Shown in pieces: positions 1 through 7,830 of a stretch of 37,111 bases of DNA (the first letter of the stretch is position 1; each line of letters starts with the position of its first letter). The translations under genes and the position numbers were made by a program. The DNA is taken from the NCBI GenBank assembly GCA_041580375.1, contig JBFGDZ010000010.1, positions 1-37,111 on the forward strand, given 5' to 3'. The notes beneath the pieces were generated by a model that was not told where the DNA came from, searched no databases, and saw only the letters and a program-made list of their open reading frames with translations. The stretch comes from JAPUIN01 sp041580375. Lineage in GTDB: Bacteria; Acidobacteriota; Polarisedimenticolia; Gp22-AA2.

Positions 1-591
1 CGGGCCGACACGCCCGTGATCCCGCACCGCCTGGACGTGAGAGACGCCACCGCGTGCCGAACGCTCGCCGCCGCGATCGCGAAGAAGGACGGGCGGCTCG
101 ACGTGCTCGTCAACAACGCCGGGATCGCCAGGATGCGACCGTTCCAGGATCACAGGGAGGAGGACTGGCAGGAGATCCTCGCGACGAACCTGGACGGCGC
201 GCGCCACATGTGCGGCGCTGTGCTCGAGACCATGCGTGAGCAGGGCGGCGGCGTGATCGTCAACCTGGCCTCCATCGCCGGGGTTCTCGGCGCGCCGGGC
301 ATGGCGGCCTACGTGGCGTCCAAGGGCGCGATCATCGCGCTCACGAAGACCCTGGCCCGAGAGGTCGCGGCCGACAACATCCTCGTGCACGCCGTCGCTC
401 CCGGCGTCATCGAGACCGACATGCTCCGCTCCCTCGGCGATGGGTTTCGCGAGCGCGCGCTGAAGCGCGTCCCGATGGCGCGCCCGGGACGCCCGGAGGA
501 GGTCGCCGCGCTCGTCGGTTTCCTCGCATCGGGCCGGTGCACCTACACGACCGGGCACGTGTTCTACGTCGACGGGGGATTCGCCATCTGA
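1..591 (+). CDS. SDR-family oxidoreductase (FabG-like), 5' end missing
   Basis: This is a short-chain dehydrogenase/reductase that uses NAD(P)H to reduce a ketone or oxidise an alcohol; the substrate cannot be told from sequence. The reading frame is open from base 1, so the N-terminal Rossmann glycine motif (TGxxxGIG) lies outside the window. What remains shows the NNAG motif, the catalytic Ser in NLASIAG, and the YxxxK pair in AAYVASKGA, followed by the PGVIETDM substrate loop and the C-terminal FYVDGGF signature. These are the hallmarks of classical 3-oxoacyl-ACP-reductase-like SDRs. The stop lies 6 bases before the next gene, so the two are probably co-transcribed. Family assignment is firm. 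A FabG role in fatty acid synthesis is only one option, because there are no fab genes nearby. Confidence 0.9.
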   Translation, partial: RADTPVIPHRLDVRDATACRTLAAAIAKKDGRLDVLVNNAGIARMRPFQDHREEDWQEILATNLDGARHMCGAVLETMREQGGGVIVNLASIAGVLGAPGMAAYVASKGAIIALTKTLAREVAADNILVHAVAPGVIETDMLRSLGDGFRERALKRVPMARPGRPEEVAALVGFLASGRCTYTTGHVFYVDGGFAI

Positions 592-597
592 GCGGCC

Positions 598-1092
598 GTG
601 CGCCGCACGGACATCCACGGCATGCCAGCACAGCCCATCCGCGTCCTGTTCGTCTGCACCGGCAACTCGGCCCGCAGCCAGATGGCGGAGGCGCTCGCCA
701 ACCATCTGGGCGCGGGGCGGATGGAGGCGCAGAGCGCGGGCACCATGCCGGTCGGCGTGAACCGTCACGCGCTCGAGGTGCTGAAGGAGCGGGGCATCGA
801 TGCCTCGGGGCAGCGCTCCAAAGGGCTCGACGATGTGCTGGAGCCGCTGGATCTGATCATCACTCTCTGTGACAGCGCGGTGAATGAATGCCCCGCGCCG
901 CTCCTGGCGGGTAAGCACGAGCACTGGTCGACGCCCGATCCGTCGTTCGTCCCGGGGGGGCCGGACACTGTCCGGCAGTCATTCCGCGAGGTCCGCGATC
1001 GGCTCGAGAATCAGATACAAGACTTGATCGATCGCGTATGCCCCGGCGGCGCGGGCGACCCCGTTCAGCGTGCGGCTCGGAAGGACGCCTAG
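598..1092 (+). CDS. arsC: Arsenate reductase, thioredoxin-coupled LMW-phosphatase type
   Basis: Predicted cytoplasmic reduction of arsenate to arsenite. Numbered from the GTG at 598, the protein (164 aa) has the CX5R phosphatase loop (Cys20 to Arg26, VCTGNSARS). It also has the second and third redox cysteines of the thioredoxin-coupled ArsC class as LCDSAVNECP (Cys91 and Cys98, six residues apart), and the DP motif near residue 114. The Cys triad separates it from ordinary low-molecular-weight tyrosine phosphatases. An ATG at 622 (MPAQPIRV) would start nearer the family's usual N-terminus and may be the true start. There is no arsenite pump or ArsR gene in the window, so an operon role is not supported. 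The 3' end overlaps the convergent tatD stop by 4 bases. Confidence 0.88.
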   Translation: MRRTDIHGMPAQPIRVLFVCTGNSARSQMAEALANHLGAGRMEAQSAGTMPVGVNRHALEVLKERGIDASGQRSKGLDDVLEPLDLIITLCDSAVNECPAPLLAGKHEHWSTPDPSFVPGGPDTVRQSFREVRDRLENQIQDLIDRVCPGGAGDPVQRAARKDA

Positions 1093-1880
1093 CCTCCCCG
1101 CGGCGCGGGCGGGATCCGGAAGACTCTCTCCAGATTGCGCGTGGCGGCCTCGCCGATCTCATCCACCGACAGCGACTTGAGGGCGGCGATTTTTTCAGCG
1201 ACGTGGATGACGCGGGCGGGCTCGTTGCGCGATCCCCGGTGCGGATGCGGCGTCAGATAGGGAGCGTCGGTCTCCGTCAGGAGGCGATCCAGCGGGACGG
1301 CCCGGACGGCTTCCGGAAGGCGTCCCGGATTCTTGAACGTCACGGGTCCCGCAAACGACAGGTCGAACCCGAGGTCGAGCGCGCGACGGACCTCCCCGGG
1401 GCCGCCCGAGAAGCAGTGAAAGACGCCGCCGACCTCGCCGGCCCGCTCGTCCTCGAGGATGGCGAAGGTGTCCTCCCACGCCTCGCGGGTGTGGATGACG
1501 ATCGGCATCCCGAGATCGCGCGCCATGCGGATCTGCGCGCGGAACGCGTCCCGCTGCGCCGGGCGCGGCGATCGATCGTAGTGATAGTCGAGCCCGATCT
1601 CGCCGATCGCGACCGCCTTGGGCCGCCGCGCCGCCTCGCGCACGCCGCCCGCCACGTCGTCCGTCCAGTCCTTCGCGTCATGGGGGTGCACGCCGGCCGT
1701 GAAGTGGATGAAATCGTGCCGCGCGGCGAGATCGGCGCATCGGAGCGCGTCGCCGACATGGGAGGAGACGGTGATCACGTGGGCCAGGCCGGCCTCGCGG
1801 GCGCGCAGGATCACCGCGTCGCGGTCGGCATCGAACCGGTCCATGGTGAGGTGGGCGTGACTGTCGCTGTGGACGACCAT
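1089..1880 (-). CDS. tatD: TatD-family metal-dependent deoxyribonuclease
   Basis: A 263-aa TIM-barrel amidohydrolase-fold hydrolase of the TatD family; characterised members are 3'-5' exonucleases acting on DNA and RNA. Visible signatures are the metal-binding HAH near the N-terminus (residues 8-10), TAGVHPHDA, the GEIGLDYHYD glutamate motif, VIHTREAWED, VFHCFSGG and the TETDAPYL aspartate motif. All expected metal ligands are present and the length is normal. It starts 16 bases after metG, the same order (metG then tatD) seen in Bacillus and many other bacteria, and it closes the sir2-larC-metG operon. Despite the name it has no role in Tat export. Confidence 0.95.
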   Translation of the reverse strand: MVVHSDSHAHLTMDRFDADRDAVILRAREAGLAHVITVSSHVGDALRCADLAARHDFIHFTAGVHPHDAKDWTDDVAGGVREAARRPKAVAIGEIGLDYHYDRSPRPAQRDAFRAQIRMARDLGMPIVIHTREAWEDTFAILEDERAGEVGGVFHCFSGGPGEVRRALDLGFDLSFAGPVTFKNPGRLPEAVRAVPLDRLLTETDAPYLTPHPHRGSRNEPARVIHVAEKIAALKSLSVDEIGEAATRNLERVFRIPPAPRGG

Positions 1881-1896
1881 GCCGGGAGGGACGCCG

Positions 1897-3834
1897 TTAC
1901 CTGACCTTCCAGCCGGGCTCGACCGGCTCCTCGGTCGTCAGGATGTACGGGCGGCCCTCGGGATCGGAGGCGGCCAGCAGCATCCCTTCGGACACGACAC
2001 CGCGGAGCTTCGCCGGCTTCAGATTCGCGACCACGACGATCGTCTTCCCCACGAGCGCGTCAGCCGTATACCGCGTGGCGATGCCCGCCACGATCGTCCG
2101 CGTCGCGCCGCCGATGTCCACCGTGATCTGCAGCAACCGATCGGCGCCCGGCACGGGCTCGGCGCGCACGATGCGCCCGGTGCGGAGATCGAGGCGCGCG
2201 AATTGATCGATCGTGACCTGCTCCGGTCCGGACGGGGCCGGCTCGGCGTTCTTCGGTTTGTCCATGGGGGACTCCTTGGGGACGCGGGCGTCCGCGAGAT
2301 AGGCGGTCTTGTCGATGCGCGGAAAGAGGGCCTCGCCGCGGGTGACGGGCCGTCCGGGCTTCAACTCGCCCCAGGCGAAGCGCCGGAGGCTCGGTTCCTT
2401 GGGTTCGCCGGCCACGCCGAGCCGCCTGCGCATCTCCTCCGCCGCTGCCGGCATCACGGGCGACACAAGGACGGAGACGATCCGCAGCCCCTCGAGGACG
2501 GCGTAAAGCACGGCGTCGAGCTCCCCGCGGCGGCCGGGATCCCGGGACAGCTTCCACGGCTCCTTCTGCACGATGAACCGGTTCAGCCGGCCGACGAAAT
2601 CCCAGACGACCGCCAGGCCGCCGCTTAGGTCGAGATCCTCGAACCGCTTCACGAATCCGCTCCAAGCCTCGCCGGCCGCTTTCTTCAATGCCTCGTCATG
2701 GCGAACCCGGGGTGCGGGCTTCGGCACCTTGCCGCCGCAGTAGTCCTCGACCATCTTGAGCGCCCGGCTGAACAGGTTTCCCAGATCGTTCGCCAGATCG
2801 GTGTTGACCCGATCGATGAGCGCCTCGTCGGAGTAGTTGGCGTCCTGTCCGAACACCATCTCGCGCAGGAGGAAGTAGCGGACCGGATCGACTCCGAAGG
2901 TCTCGATGAGCGGCTGCGGATCGACGATGCCCCCGCGCGACTTGGAAATCTTGGCCGCGTCGCGCAGCCACCAGCCGTGCGCGACGATGCGGCGGGGGAG
3001 GGGTTCGCCCCCGGACAGCAGGAAGGCCGGCCAGTAGACGGCGTGGAATCTCAGGATGTCCTTGCCGACGAGATGGAGATCGGCGGGCCAGAAGCGATCG
3101 TACAGACGCCGGTCCGAGCCGTAGCCGAGGGCCGTGATGTAATTGCTCAGGGCGTCGAACCAGACGTACAGCACGTGCCTGGAGTCGGTCGGAAGGGGGA
3201 TGCCCCAGGCGAAGCTGCTGCGGCTGATGGAGAGATCCCTGAGGCCCGCCTCGCAGAACGCCGCGACCTCGTTGCGTCGGGTCTCGGGGAAGACGAACTC
3301 AGGATGCTCCCGGTAGAGCTTCAGCAGGGGCTCCTGGTACTTCGACAGGCGGAAGAAGTAGGATTCCTCCTCCGTCCACTCGACGGCGTGTCCCTGCTCG
3401 GGACAGCGGCCGTCGACGACCTGATTCTCGGGAAAGAACGATTCGCACGAGGTGCAGTACCAGCCGGTGTAGGCGTCCTTGTAGATGTCCCCGCGCGCGA
3501 CGATCTTGTCGAACAGGCGCTCCACGCCCCGGCGGTGGCGCTCCTCCGTGGTCCGGATGAAGTCGTCGTGGCTGATCCCGAGCCGCGTCCACAGGGCCCG
3601 GAAACGCTCCACCATCCGATCCGCGAGCTCGATCGGCTTCAGGTTCCTCGCCGCGGCGGCGCGCTCGATCTTCTGCCCATGCTCGTCCGTCCCGGTCAGG
3701 AAGCGGACCTCCCGCCCGTTCATGCGGTGGAAGCGGGCCAGAACGTCGGCCACGACGGTCGTGTACGTGTGCCCGATGTGCGGCTCGTCGTTGACGTAGT
3801 AAATGGGCGTCGTGATGTAGAACGTTCGCCCCAT
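1897..3834 (-). CDS. metG: Methionyl-tRNA synthetase with C-terminal tRNA-binding domain
   Basis: Charges tRNA-Met with methionine. Numbered from the GTG one codon upstream of the ATG at 3834, the class I catalytic motifs are HIGH at 20-23 and KISKS at 296-300. A zinc-knuckle region carries Cys128, Cys131 and Cys145, with CPEQGH in place of a clear fourth cysteine. The last 110 residues or so form a Trbp111-like OB-fold (LDLRTGRIVRAEPVPGADRL), which in the long MetRS form dimerises and improves tRNA binding. ATG 3834 is preferred because a GGAG lies 8 bases upstream; GTG 3837 is possible. The start overlaps the stop of the preceding small gene, which implies translational coupling. Confidence 0.96.
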   Translation of the reverse strand: MGRTFYITTPIYYVNDEPHIGHTYTTVVADVLARFHRMNGREVRFLTGTDEHGQKIERAAAARNLKPIELADRMVERFRALWTRLGISHDDFIRTTEERHRRGVERLFDKIVARGDIYKDAYTGWYCTSCESFFPENQVVDGRCPEQGHAVEWTEEESYFFRLSKYQEPLLKLYREHPEFVFPETRRNEVAAFCEAGLRDLSISRSSFAWGIPLPTDSRHVLYVWFDALSNYITALGYGSDRRLYDRFWPADLHLVGKDILRFHAVYWPAFLLSGGEPLPRRIVAHGWWLRDAAKISKSRGGIVDPQPLIETFGVDPVRYFLLREMVFGQDANYSDEALIDRVNTDLANDLGNLFSRALKMVEDYCGGKVPKPAPRVRHDEALKKAAGEAWSGFVKRFEDLDLSGGLAVVWDFVGRLNRFIVQKEPWKLSRDPGRRGELDAVLYAVLEGLRIVSVLVSPVMPAAAEEMRRRLGVAGEPKEPSLRRFAWGELKPGRPVTRGEALFPRIDKTAYLADARVPKESPMDKPKNAEPAPSGPEQVTIDQFARLDLRTGRIVRAEPVPGADRLLQITVDIGGATRTIVAGIATRYTADALVGKTIVVVANLKPAKLRGVVSEGMLLAASDPEGRPYILTTEEPVEPGWKVR

Positions 3835-4133
3835 CACTCGGGCTCCCAGTACAGGCAGACGAAACGGTAGAACTCAGACTCGAAGCTCTTGTGCTGGCGG
3901 CGGTGCAGAGCCTGGCCGACGTCGGGTGCGTCACGCAGAACGCGCAGATACTCCTGGTACATCGCGTCCACGTCCCCTTTCGCGGCGAGCGTGCGCATCC
4001 TCTTCTCCGTCTCCATGGCCGGCACGCGCAGACCGGACTCGACGCCCGGCCGGCCGGCCAGGTCGAGCGCTCCCCCGGTCACCTCCAGGACGACCTTGAG
4101 CATGCGGGCGGCCTTGGCCCGGTCGTAGATCAT
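3834..4133 (-). CDS. Conserved-looking small protein of unknown function
   Basis: A 99-aa protein that I do not recognise. Its ATG (4133) overlaps the larC stop as ATGA, and its stop overlaps the metG start, so it sits translationally locked between two housekeeping-type genes. The sequence is soluble, charged and probably mostly helical. It begins MIYDRAKAARMLKVVLEV and ends with an aromatic stretch (EFYRFVCLYWEPE). There is no signal peptide, membrane segment or metal motif. The strict coupling on both sides and non-shadow codon pattern make it a real gene; nothing seen says what it does. Confidence 0.8.
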   Translation of the reverse strand: MIYDRAKAARMLKVVLEVTGGALDLAGRPGVESGLRVPAMETEKRMRTLAAKGDVDAMYQEYLRVLRDAPDVGQALHRRQHKSFESEFYRFVCLYWEPE

Positions 4134-5434
4134 CGCGTTCGCGGGGACCGGCCCCGTCCTCCCGCGCGGCGCGCCGATCGACTCCGGCCGGCGCGACGGC
4201 GCGTCCCGGATCGACCACCGGCCGCCGTTTTCGCACGACGGGTTCGCTTCGCGGGCGCGGCGGAACGCAGGCGCAGGCATTCGGCGGCGGCCGCGCGCTG
4301 CACCTCCTTCAGCGGCACGCCCGCCTTCAGCGCGAGGGCCCGGCAGTCTTCGTATTCCGGCGTCGCCTGGGCGATCGAGCCGTCGTGCATCGACACCTTC
4401 ACGCGCACGGCGCCGAAGGGGGTGGTCACCGTCTCGATGCGGCGGCCCAGCTCGATGCGGCCCATGGGGAGGTAGCGGAATCCGATCGTGGTGGTCTCGC
4501 GGAACAGGACGGCACCGACCTCCTCCATCCGCTGGACCGGGCAGATCACCTTGACCATCGTGCCCGGGCGGTTCTTCTTCATCTGGATCGCGGTGTAGAA
4601 CACCTCCAGGGCGCCGGCCGCCAACAGGCGTTCCATGAGATGCCCGTACAGCTGCGGATTCATGTCGTCGATCGTCGTCTCCAGCACCTGCACGGTCTCC
4701 TGGATCGCGCCCGCATCGACGAGGTCGCCGAGAAACGCGCGCAGCAGGTTCGGGTGATTCGGGAACTCCTTCGACCCGGCGCCGTAGCCGACCCGGCGCG
4801 CGCGCATGGGGGGCATCGGGCCGAACTCGTCCGCGAGGATCACGGCCAGCGCCGCGCCCGTGGGCGTCACCAGCTCGCCCTCGACGTGCGTCGCGTAGCA
4901 GGGCCGATCCCGCAGCAGCTCCGCCGTGGCGGGTCCGGGAACGGGAAAGGTGCCGTGCTCCATCTCGACCATGCCGCGGCCGACGTTCAGAGGCGAGCAG
5001 ACGACGCGGGGCCAGCCCAGGTAGTCGAGCCCCACCATCGCCCCCGTGATGTCGACGATCGCGTCCACGGCCCCGACCTCGTGCAGGTGAACGCGCTCCC
5101 GGGGGATCCCGTGCACGCGGGCCTCCGCGTCCACGAGAGCCTCGAACGCTTCGAGGGCTCGCCGGCGCACGCTCCCCGGCAGACGGCTGCGATCCAGAAT
5201 GCGCCGGATCTCCCGGATGCCCCGTTCGGGCTGCCGGCCGGCGACCGCGACGTCGACCTTGGTGCCCCGGAGGTGCGATCGGGTCACGCGGCGGGACGAC
5301 AGGCGGTATCCGGACACCGAAAGGCCCCTGAGGCGCGTTCGGATGTGCGCCAGCGGCACGCCCAGATCGACGAGGGCTCCGAGGAGCATGTCGCCGCTGA
5401 TGCCGGAGAAGCAGTCGAGGTAGAGTCCGCGCAT
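4130..5434 (-). CDS. larC: LarC: nickel insertion protein for the nickel-pincer cofactor
   Basis: LarC is the CTP-dependent cyclometallase that inserts nickel into pyridinium-3,5-bisthiocarboxylic acid mononucleotide, giving the NPN cofactor of lactate racemase LarA and its relatives. The N-terminal signature LDCFSGISGDMLLGALVDLG is intact, as are the later HLHEVGAVDAIVDITG and LETTIDDMNPQ motifs, and the gene is one uninterrupted frame of 434 aa, unlike Lactobacillus plantarum where LarC is made by a frameshift. The last 40 or so residues are a low-complexity Arg/Lys/Ala tail not typical of the family. No larA, larB or larE lies in the window, so its partners must be elsewhere or the enzyme serves another LarA-like protein. 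It follows sir2 by 12 bases. Confidence 0.92.
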   Translation of the reverse strand: MRGLYLDCFSGISGDMLLGALVDLGVPLAHIRTRLRGLSVSGYRLSSRRVTRSHLRGTKVDVAVAGRQPERGIREIRRILDRSRLPGSVRRRALEAFEALVDAEARVHGIPRERVHLHEVGAVDAIVDITGAMVGLDYLGWPRVVCSPLNVGRGMVEMEHGTFPVPGPATAELLRDRPCYATHVEGELVTPTGAALAVILADEFGPMPPMRARRVGYGAGSKEFPNHPNLLRAFLGDLVDAGAIQETVQVLETTIDDMNPQLYGHLMERLLAAGALEVFYTAIQMKKNRPGTMVKVICPVQRMEEVGAVLFRETTTIGFRYLPMGRIELGRRIETVTTPFGAVRVKVSMHDGSIAQATPEYEDCRALALKAGVPLKEVQRAAAAECLRLRSAAPAKRTRRAKTAAGGRSGTRRRAGRSRSARRAGGRGRSPRTR

Positions 5435-5446
5435 GGCCGTCGATCC

Positions 5447-6190
5447 TCAGGAGGCGGAAGGTCCGCCCGCGCCGAGCAGATCCGGAAGGATCTCCGAGGC
5501 CGGACCCCGCAGCACCTCGTGCGCCAGCGGGGTGAGCGGCGTCGGCTCCACGTTGATCTCGACCAGATAGGCTCCCCGGCTCCGGGCGATCTCCGGGAGC
5601 GAGGCCGCAGGATACACCAGCGCCGAGGTCCCGATGACGAGGAAAAGCTGCGAGGCGCGCGCGGCAGCCCCCGCTGCCCTGATGGCTCGCTCGGGCAGCA
5701 GCTCGCCGAACCAGACGACGTCGGGGCGCAGCAGGGCTCCGCACCCGCACCGCGGGGGGATCTCCGGCAGGGGCACCCTGCGGTCCTCGCGCGAGTCCTC
5801 CTCATCGACGCAGCGCACCCGGAAGAGGTCACCGTGCAGCTCGATGACCCGCGGGCTTCCGGCCAGACGGTGCAGGCCGTCGATGTTCTGTGTGATCAGG
5901 GTGAAATCGGGCCGCTCCCGGCCGTAGGCGGCGAGCGCGACGTGCCCGGCGTTGGGCGCGCAGGCCGATATCTGGGTCCGGCGTTCTTCGTACCAGGCCC
6001 AGACCTTCCGTGGGTCGCGGGCGAAACCCTCGGGCGTCGCGAGATCCTCGACGCTGCGGTTCTCCCAGAAGCCGTCCTTGCCCCTGAAGGTCGGAACCCC
6101 CGACTCCGCCGAGATGCCGGCTCCGGTGAGGGCGGCGACGCCGCGGCCGCGCGCGACCAGTTCCCTCAGGCGCGCCGTGATGGCAGCCAA
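5447..6190 (-). CDS. Sir2-family NAD-dependent protein deacylase (class III, CobB/SIRT5-like)
   Basis: Removes acyl groups from lysines using NAD+. Motifs seen are GAGISAESGVPTFRG, TQNID, the catalytic His in IELHGD, VVWFGE and IGTSALVYPA. WYEERR contains the Tyr-x-x-Arg pair that in SIRT5 and CobB binds succinyl or malonyl groups, so desuccinylase activity is plausible. The zinc site looks degenerate: the first pair is Cys-Val-Asp-Glu and the second is Cys-Gly-Cys. I chose the TTG at 6190 (247 aa) because GAGGAGGG lies just upstream and a promoter (6226-6255) lies inside the longer open frame that reaches 6316. It is the first gene of the operon with larC, metG and tatD. Confidence 0.9.
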   Translation of the reverse strand: MAAITARLRELVARGRGVAALTGAGISAESGVPTFRGKDGFWENRSVEDLATPEGFARDPRKVWAWYEERRTQISACAPNAGHVALAAYGRERPDFTLITQNIDGLHRLAGSPRVIELHGDLFRVRCVDEEDSREDRRVPLPEIPPRCGCGALLRPDVVWFGELLPERAIRAAGAAARASQLFLVIGTSALVYPAASLPEIARSRGAYLVEINVEPTPLTPLAHEVLRGPASEILPDLLGAGGPSAS

Positions 6191-6225
6191 GGCCGATCCC
6201 TCCTCTCCATGTCGCGGGAAGGGCC

Positions 6226-6255
6226 ATGCTATGAGCCGGTTCGCGATGGTGTCAA
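6226..6255 (-). promoter_or_regulatory. Sigma-70-type promoter of the sir2-larC-metG-tatD operon
   Basis: On the minus strand, TTGACA (6250-6255) and TAGCAT (6226-6231) are separated by 18 bases. The predicted transcript start near 6218 leaves a leader of about 28 bases with a GAGGAGGG ribosome site (about 6198-6205) before the TTG start. It also argues against the longer sir2 frame. Confidence 0.65.
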
Positions 6256-6282
6256 GGACGGCCCCCGCTGGGGGCCCCGCCG

Positions 6283-6311
6283 TTGAATACGGCGGACACC
6301 TCGCGTATAGT
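6283..6311 (+). promoter_or_regulatory. Sigma-70-type promoter of the NhaC antiporter gene
   Basis: TTGAAT (6283-6288), a 17-base spacer and TATAGT (6306-6311) lie on the plus strand. The promoter is back to back with the sir2 promoter, the two -35 boxes being 27 bases apart. Transcription would start near 6318, 46 bases before the ATG. Confidence 0.7.
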
Positions 6312-6363
6312 TCCACGACCTGAACCGCGGAACGGTTCGACGACCCGCGAGGAGCCCCAGGCC

Positions 6364-7818
6364 ATGCAGGGATCCGATAAACCGCAGTCCCGCGCGCCGC
6401 GGGCGCCCGGCGTTCTCGTCTCGCTCGTTCCGATCCTCCTTCTGGTTCTCGCGCTCCTTTACGCAGTGCGCGTCGGCGCTCCGACCCAGATCCCCCTGCT
6501 GTTCGCCGCGGCCGTGGCGGCCGGCATGGCCGTCTGGCTGGGGCATCCCTGGAAGTCGGTCGAGGAGGGGCTGCAGCGCGGCATCGTGCTGGCGCTGAGA
6601 GCGTGTCTCATTCTGATGGTCATCGGGAGCCTCATCGGGACGTGGATCCTCTCCGGGATCGTGCCCGGCATGATCTACTACGGCCTGAAGCTGCTCACCC
6701 CCTCATTGTTCCTGTTCATGACGTGCCTCATCTGCTCCATCATCGCCCTGGCGACGGGATCCTCCTGGTCGACGGCCGGCACCGTGGGGCTGGCGCTGAT
6801 CGGCGTGGGATCGGCGCTCGGCGTCCCGGTGGCGATGACGGCGGGAGCGATCATCTCGGGGGCCTACTTCGGCGACAAGATGTCGCCGCTGTCCGATACG
6901 ACGAACCTGGCGCCGGCGGTGGCCGGATCGGAGCTGTTCAGCCACATCCGCCACATGATCTTCACGACCGGGCCCAGCCTCGTGATCGCTCTTATCCTCT
7001 ACGCCGTGATCGGCTGGCGCTACCGGGGAAATCAGCTCGACATCGGCGCCGTGCAGTCGATCGCGTCGACCCTGGAGGCGAATTTCAACCTGGGCCCGCT
7101 GCTGCTGGTGGCGCCGGTCGCCGTTCTCGCGATGGTCATCCTGCGCCTCCCCGCGCTTCCGGCCCTGTTCATCGGCGCGGCGCTCGGGGGGCTCGTGGCG
7201 GCCCTGGCGCAGCCCGGCGTCGGACTGCTCGAGGTGATCAATGCCTCGTGGAGCGGATACGTCTCCCAGACCGGCGTGGAGGCGGTCGATTCACTGCTCA
7301 CGCGCGGCGGCATGGAGAGCATGATGGGGACCGTGGCGCTGATCTTCTGCGCCCTGGCCTTCGGGGGCGTGATGGAGCGCAGCGGCATGCTGGCAACGCT
7401 CGGCGGCGCCATCCTGAAGCTCGCGCGCGGCACGGGATCCCTGATCACCGCGACCGTCGCGAGCTGCATCGGCGCCAACATCTTCGCTCCGGACCAGTAC
7501 ATGGCGATCGTCGTGCCCGGCCGGATGTACCGCGAGGCGTACCTGAAACGCGGCCTGCATCCGAAAAACCTCTCGCGCGCCCTGGAGGACTCCGGCACGC
7601 TCACCTCCCCGCTCGTGCCGTGGAATACGTGCGGCGCATTCATGTCCGCGACCCTCGGGGTCAGCGCCGCGGCCTACCTGCCCTTCGCGTTCTTGAATCT
7701 CCTCAATCCGTTGATCTCCATATTCTACGGATTCACCGGAATCACGATCGCGCGCTTGGAGCCCGGGGACGAGGCGCTGCAGGAGGGGGAGATTCCGGAG
7801 CCGGAGACCGCGGTCTGA
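6364..7818 (+). CDS. nhaC: NhaC-family Na+/H+ antiporter
   Basis: An inner-membrane secondary transporter of about 484 aa with some 11-12 hydrophobic segments, predicted to exchange protons for sodium. The family is recognised from the long membrane pattern and the polar intramembrane stretch GDKMSPLSDTTNLAPA, together with GANIFAPDQYMAIVVPGRMY and the late LVPWNTCGAFMSATLGV segment, all typical of NhaC. ATG 6364 is chosen over an upstream in-frame start at 6283 because the latter lies inside the -35 box. GAGGAG sits 9 bases upstream. It is transcribed alone, divergently from sir2. Some NhaC members are malate/lactate antiporters, so the substrate is not certain. Confidence 0.9.
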   Translation: MQGSDKPQSRAPRAPGVLVSLVPILLLVLALLYAVRVGAPTQIPLLFAAAVAAGMAVWLGHPWKSVEEGLQRGIVLALRACLILMVIGSLIGTWILSGIVPGMIYYGLKLLTPSLFLFMTCLICSIIALATGSSWSTAGTVGLALIGVGSALGVPVAMTAGAIISGAYFGDKMSPLSDTTNLAPAVAGSELFSHIRHMIFTTGPSLVIALILYAVIGWRYRGNQLDIGAVQSIASTLEANFNLGPLLLVAPVAVLAMVILRLPALPALFIGAALGGLVAALAQPGVGLLEVINASWSGYVSQTGVEAVDSLLTRGGMESMMGTVALIFCALAFGGVMERSGMLATLGGAILKLARGTGSLITATVASCIGANIFAPDQYMAIVVPGRMYREAYLKRGLHPKNLSRALEDSGTLTSPLVPWNTCGAFMSATLGVSAAAYLPFAFLNLLNPLISIFYGFTGITIARLEPGDEALQEGEIPEPETAV

Positions 7819-7830
7819 ACGTCAAGCCAC

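Noticed and set aside
4385..6286. Long plus-strand open frame opposite larC and sir2
   Set aside because: Exactly antisense to two clear genes, with Arg/His/Asp-rich composition typical of the opposite strand in high-GC DNA.
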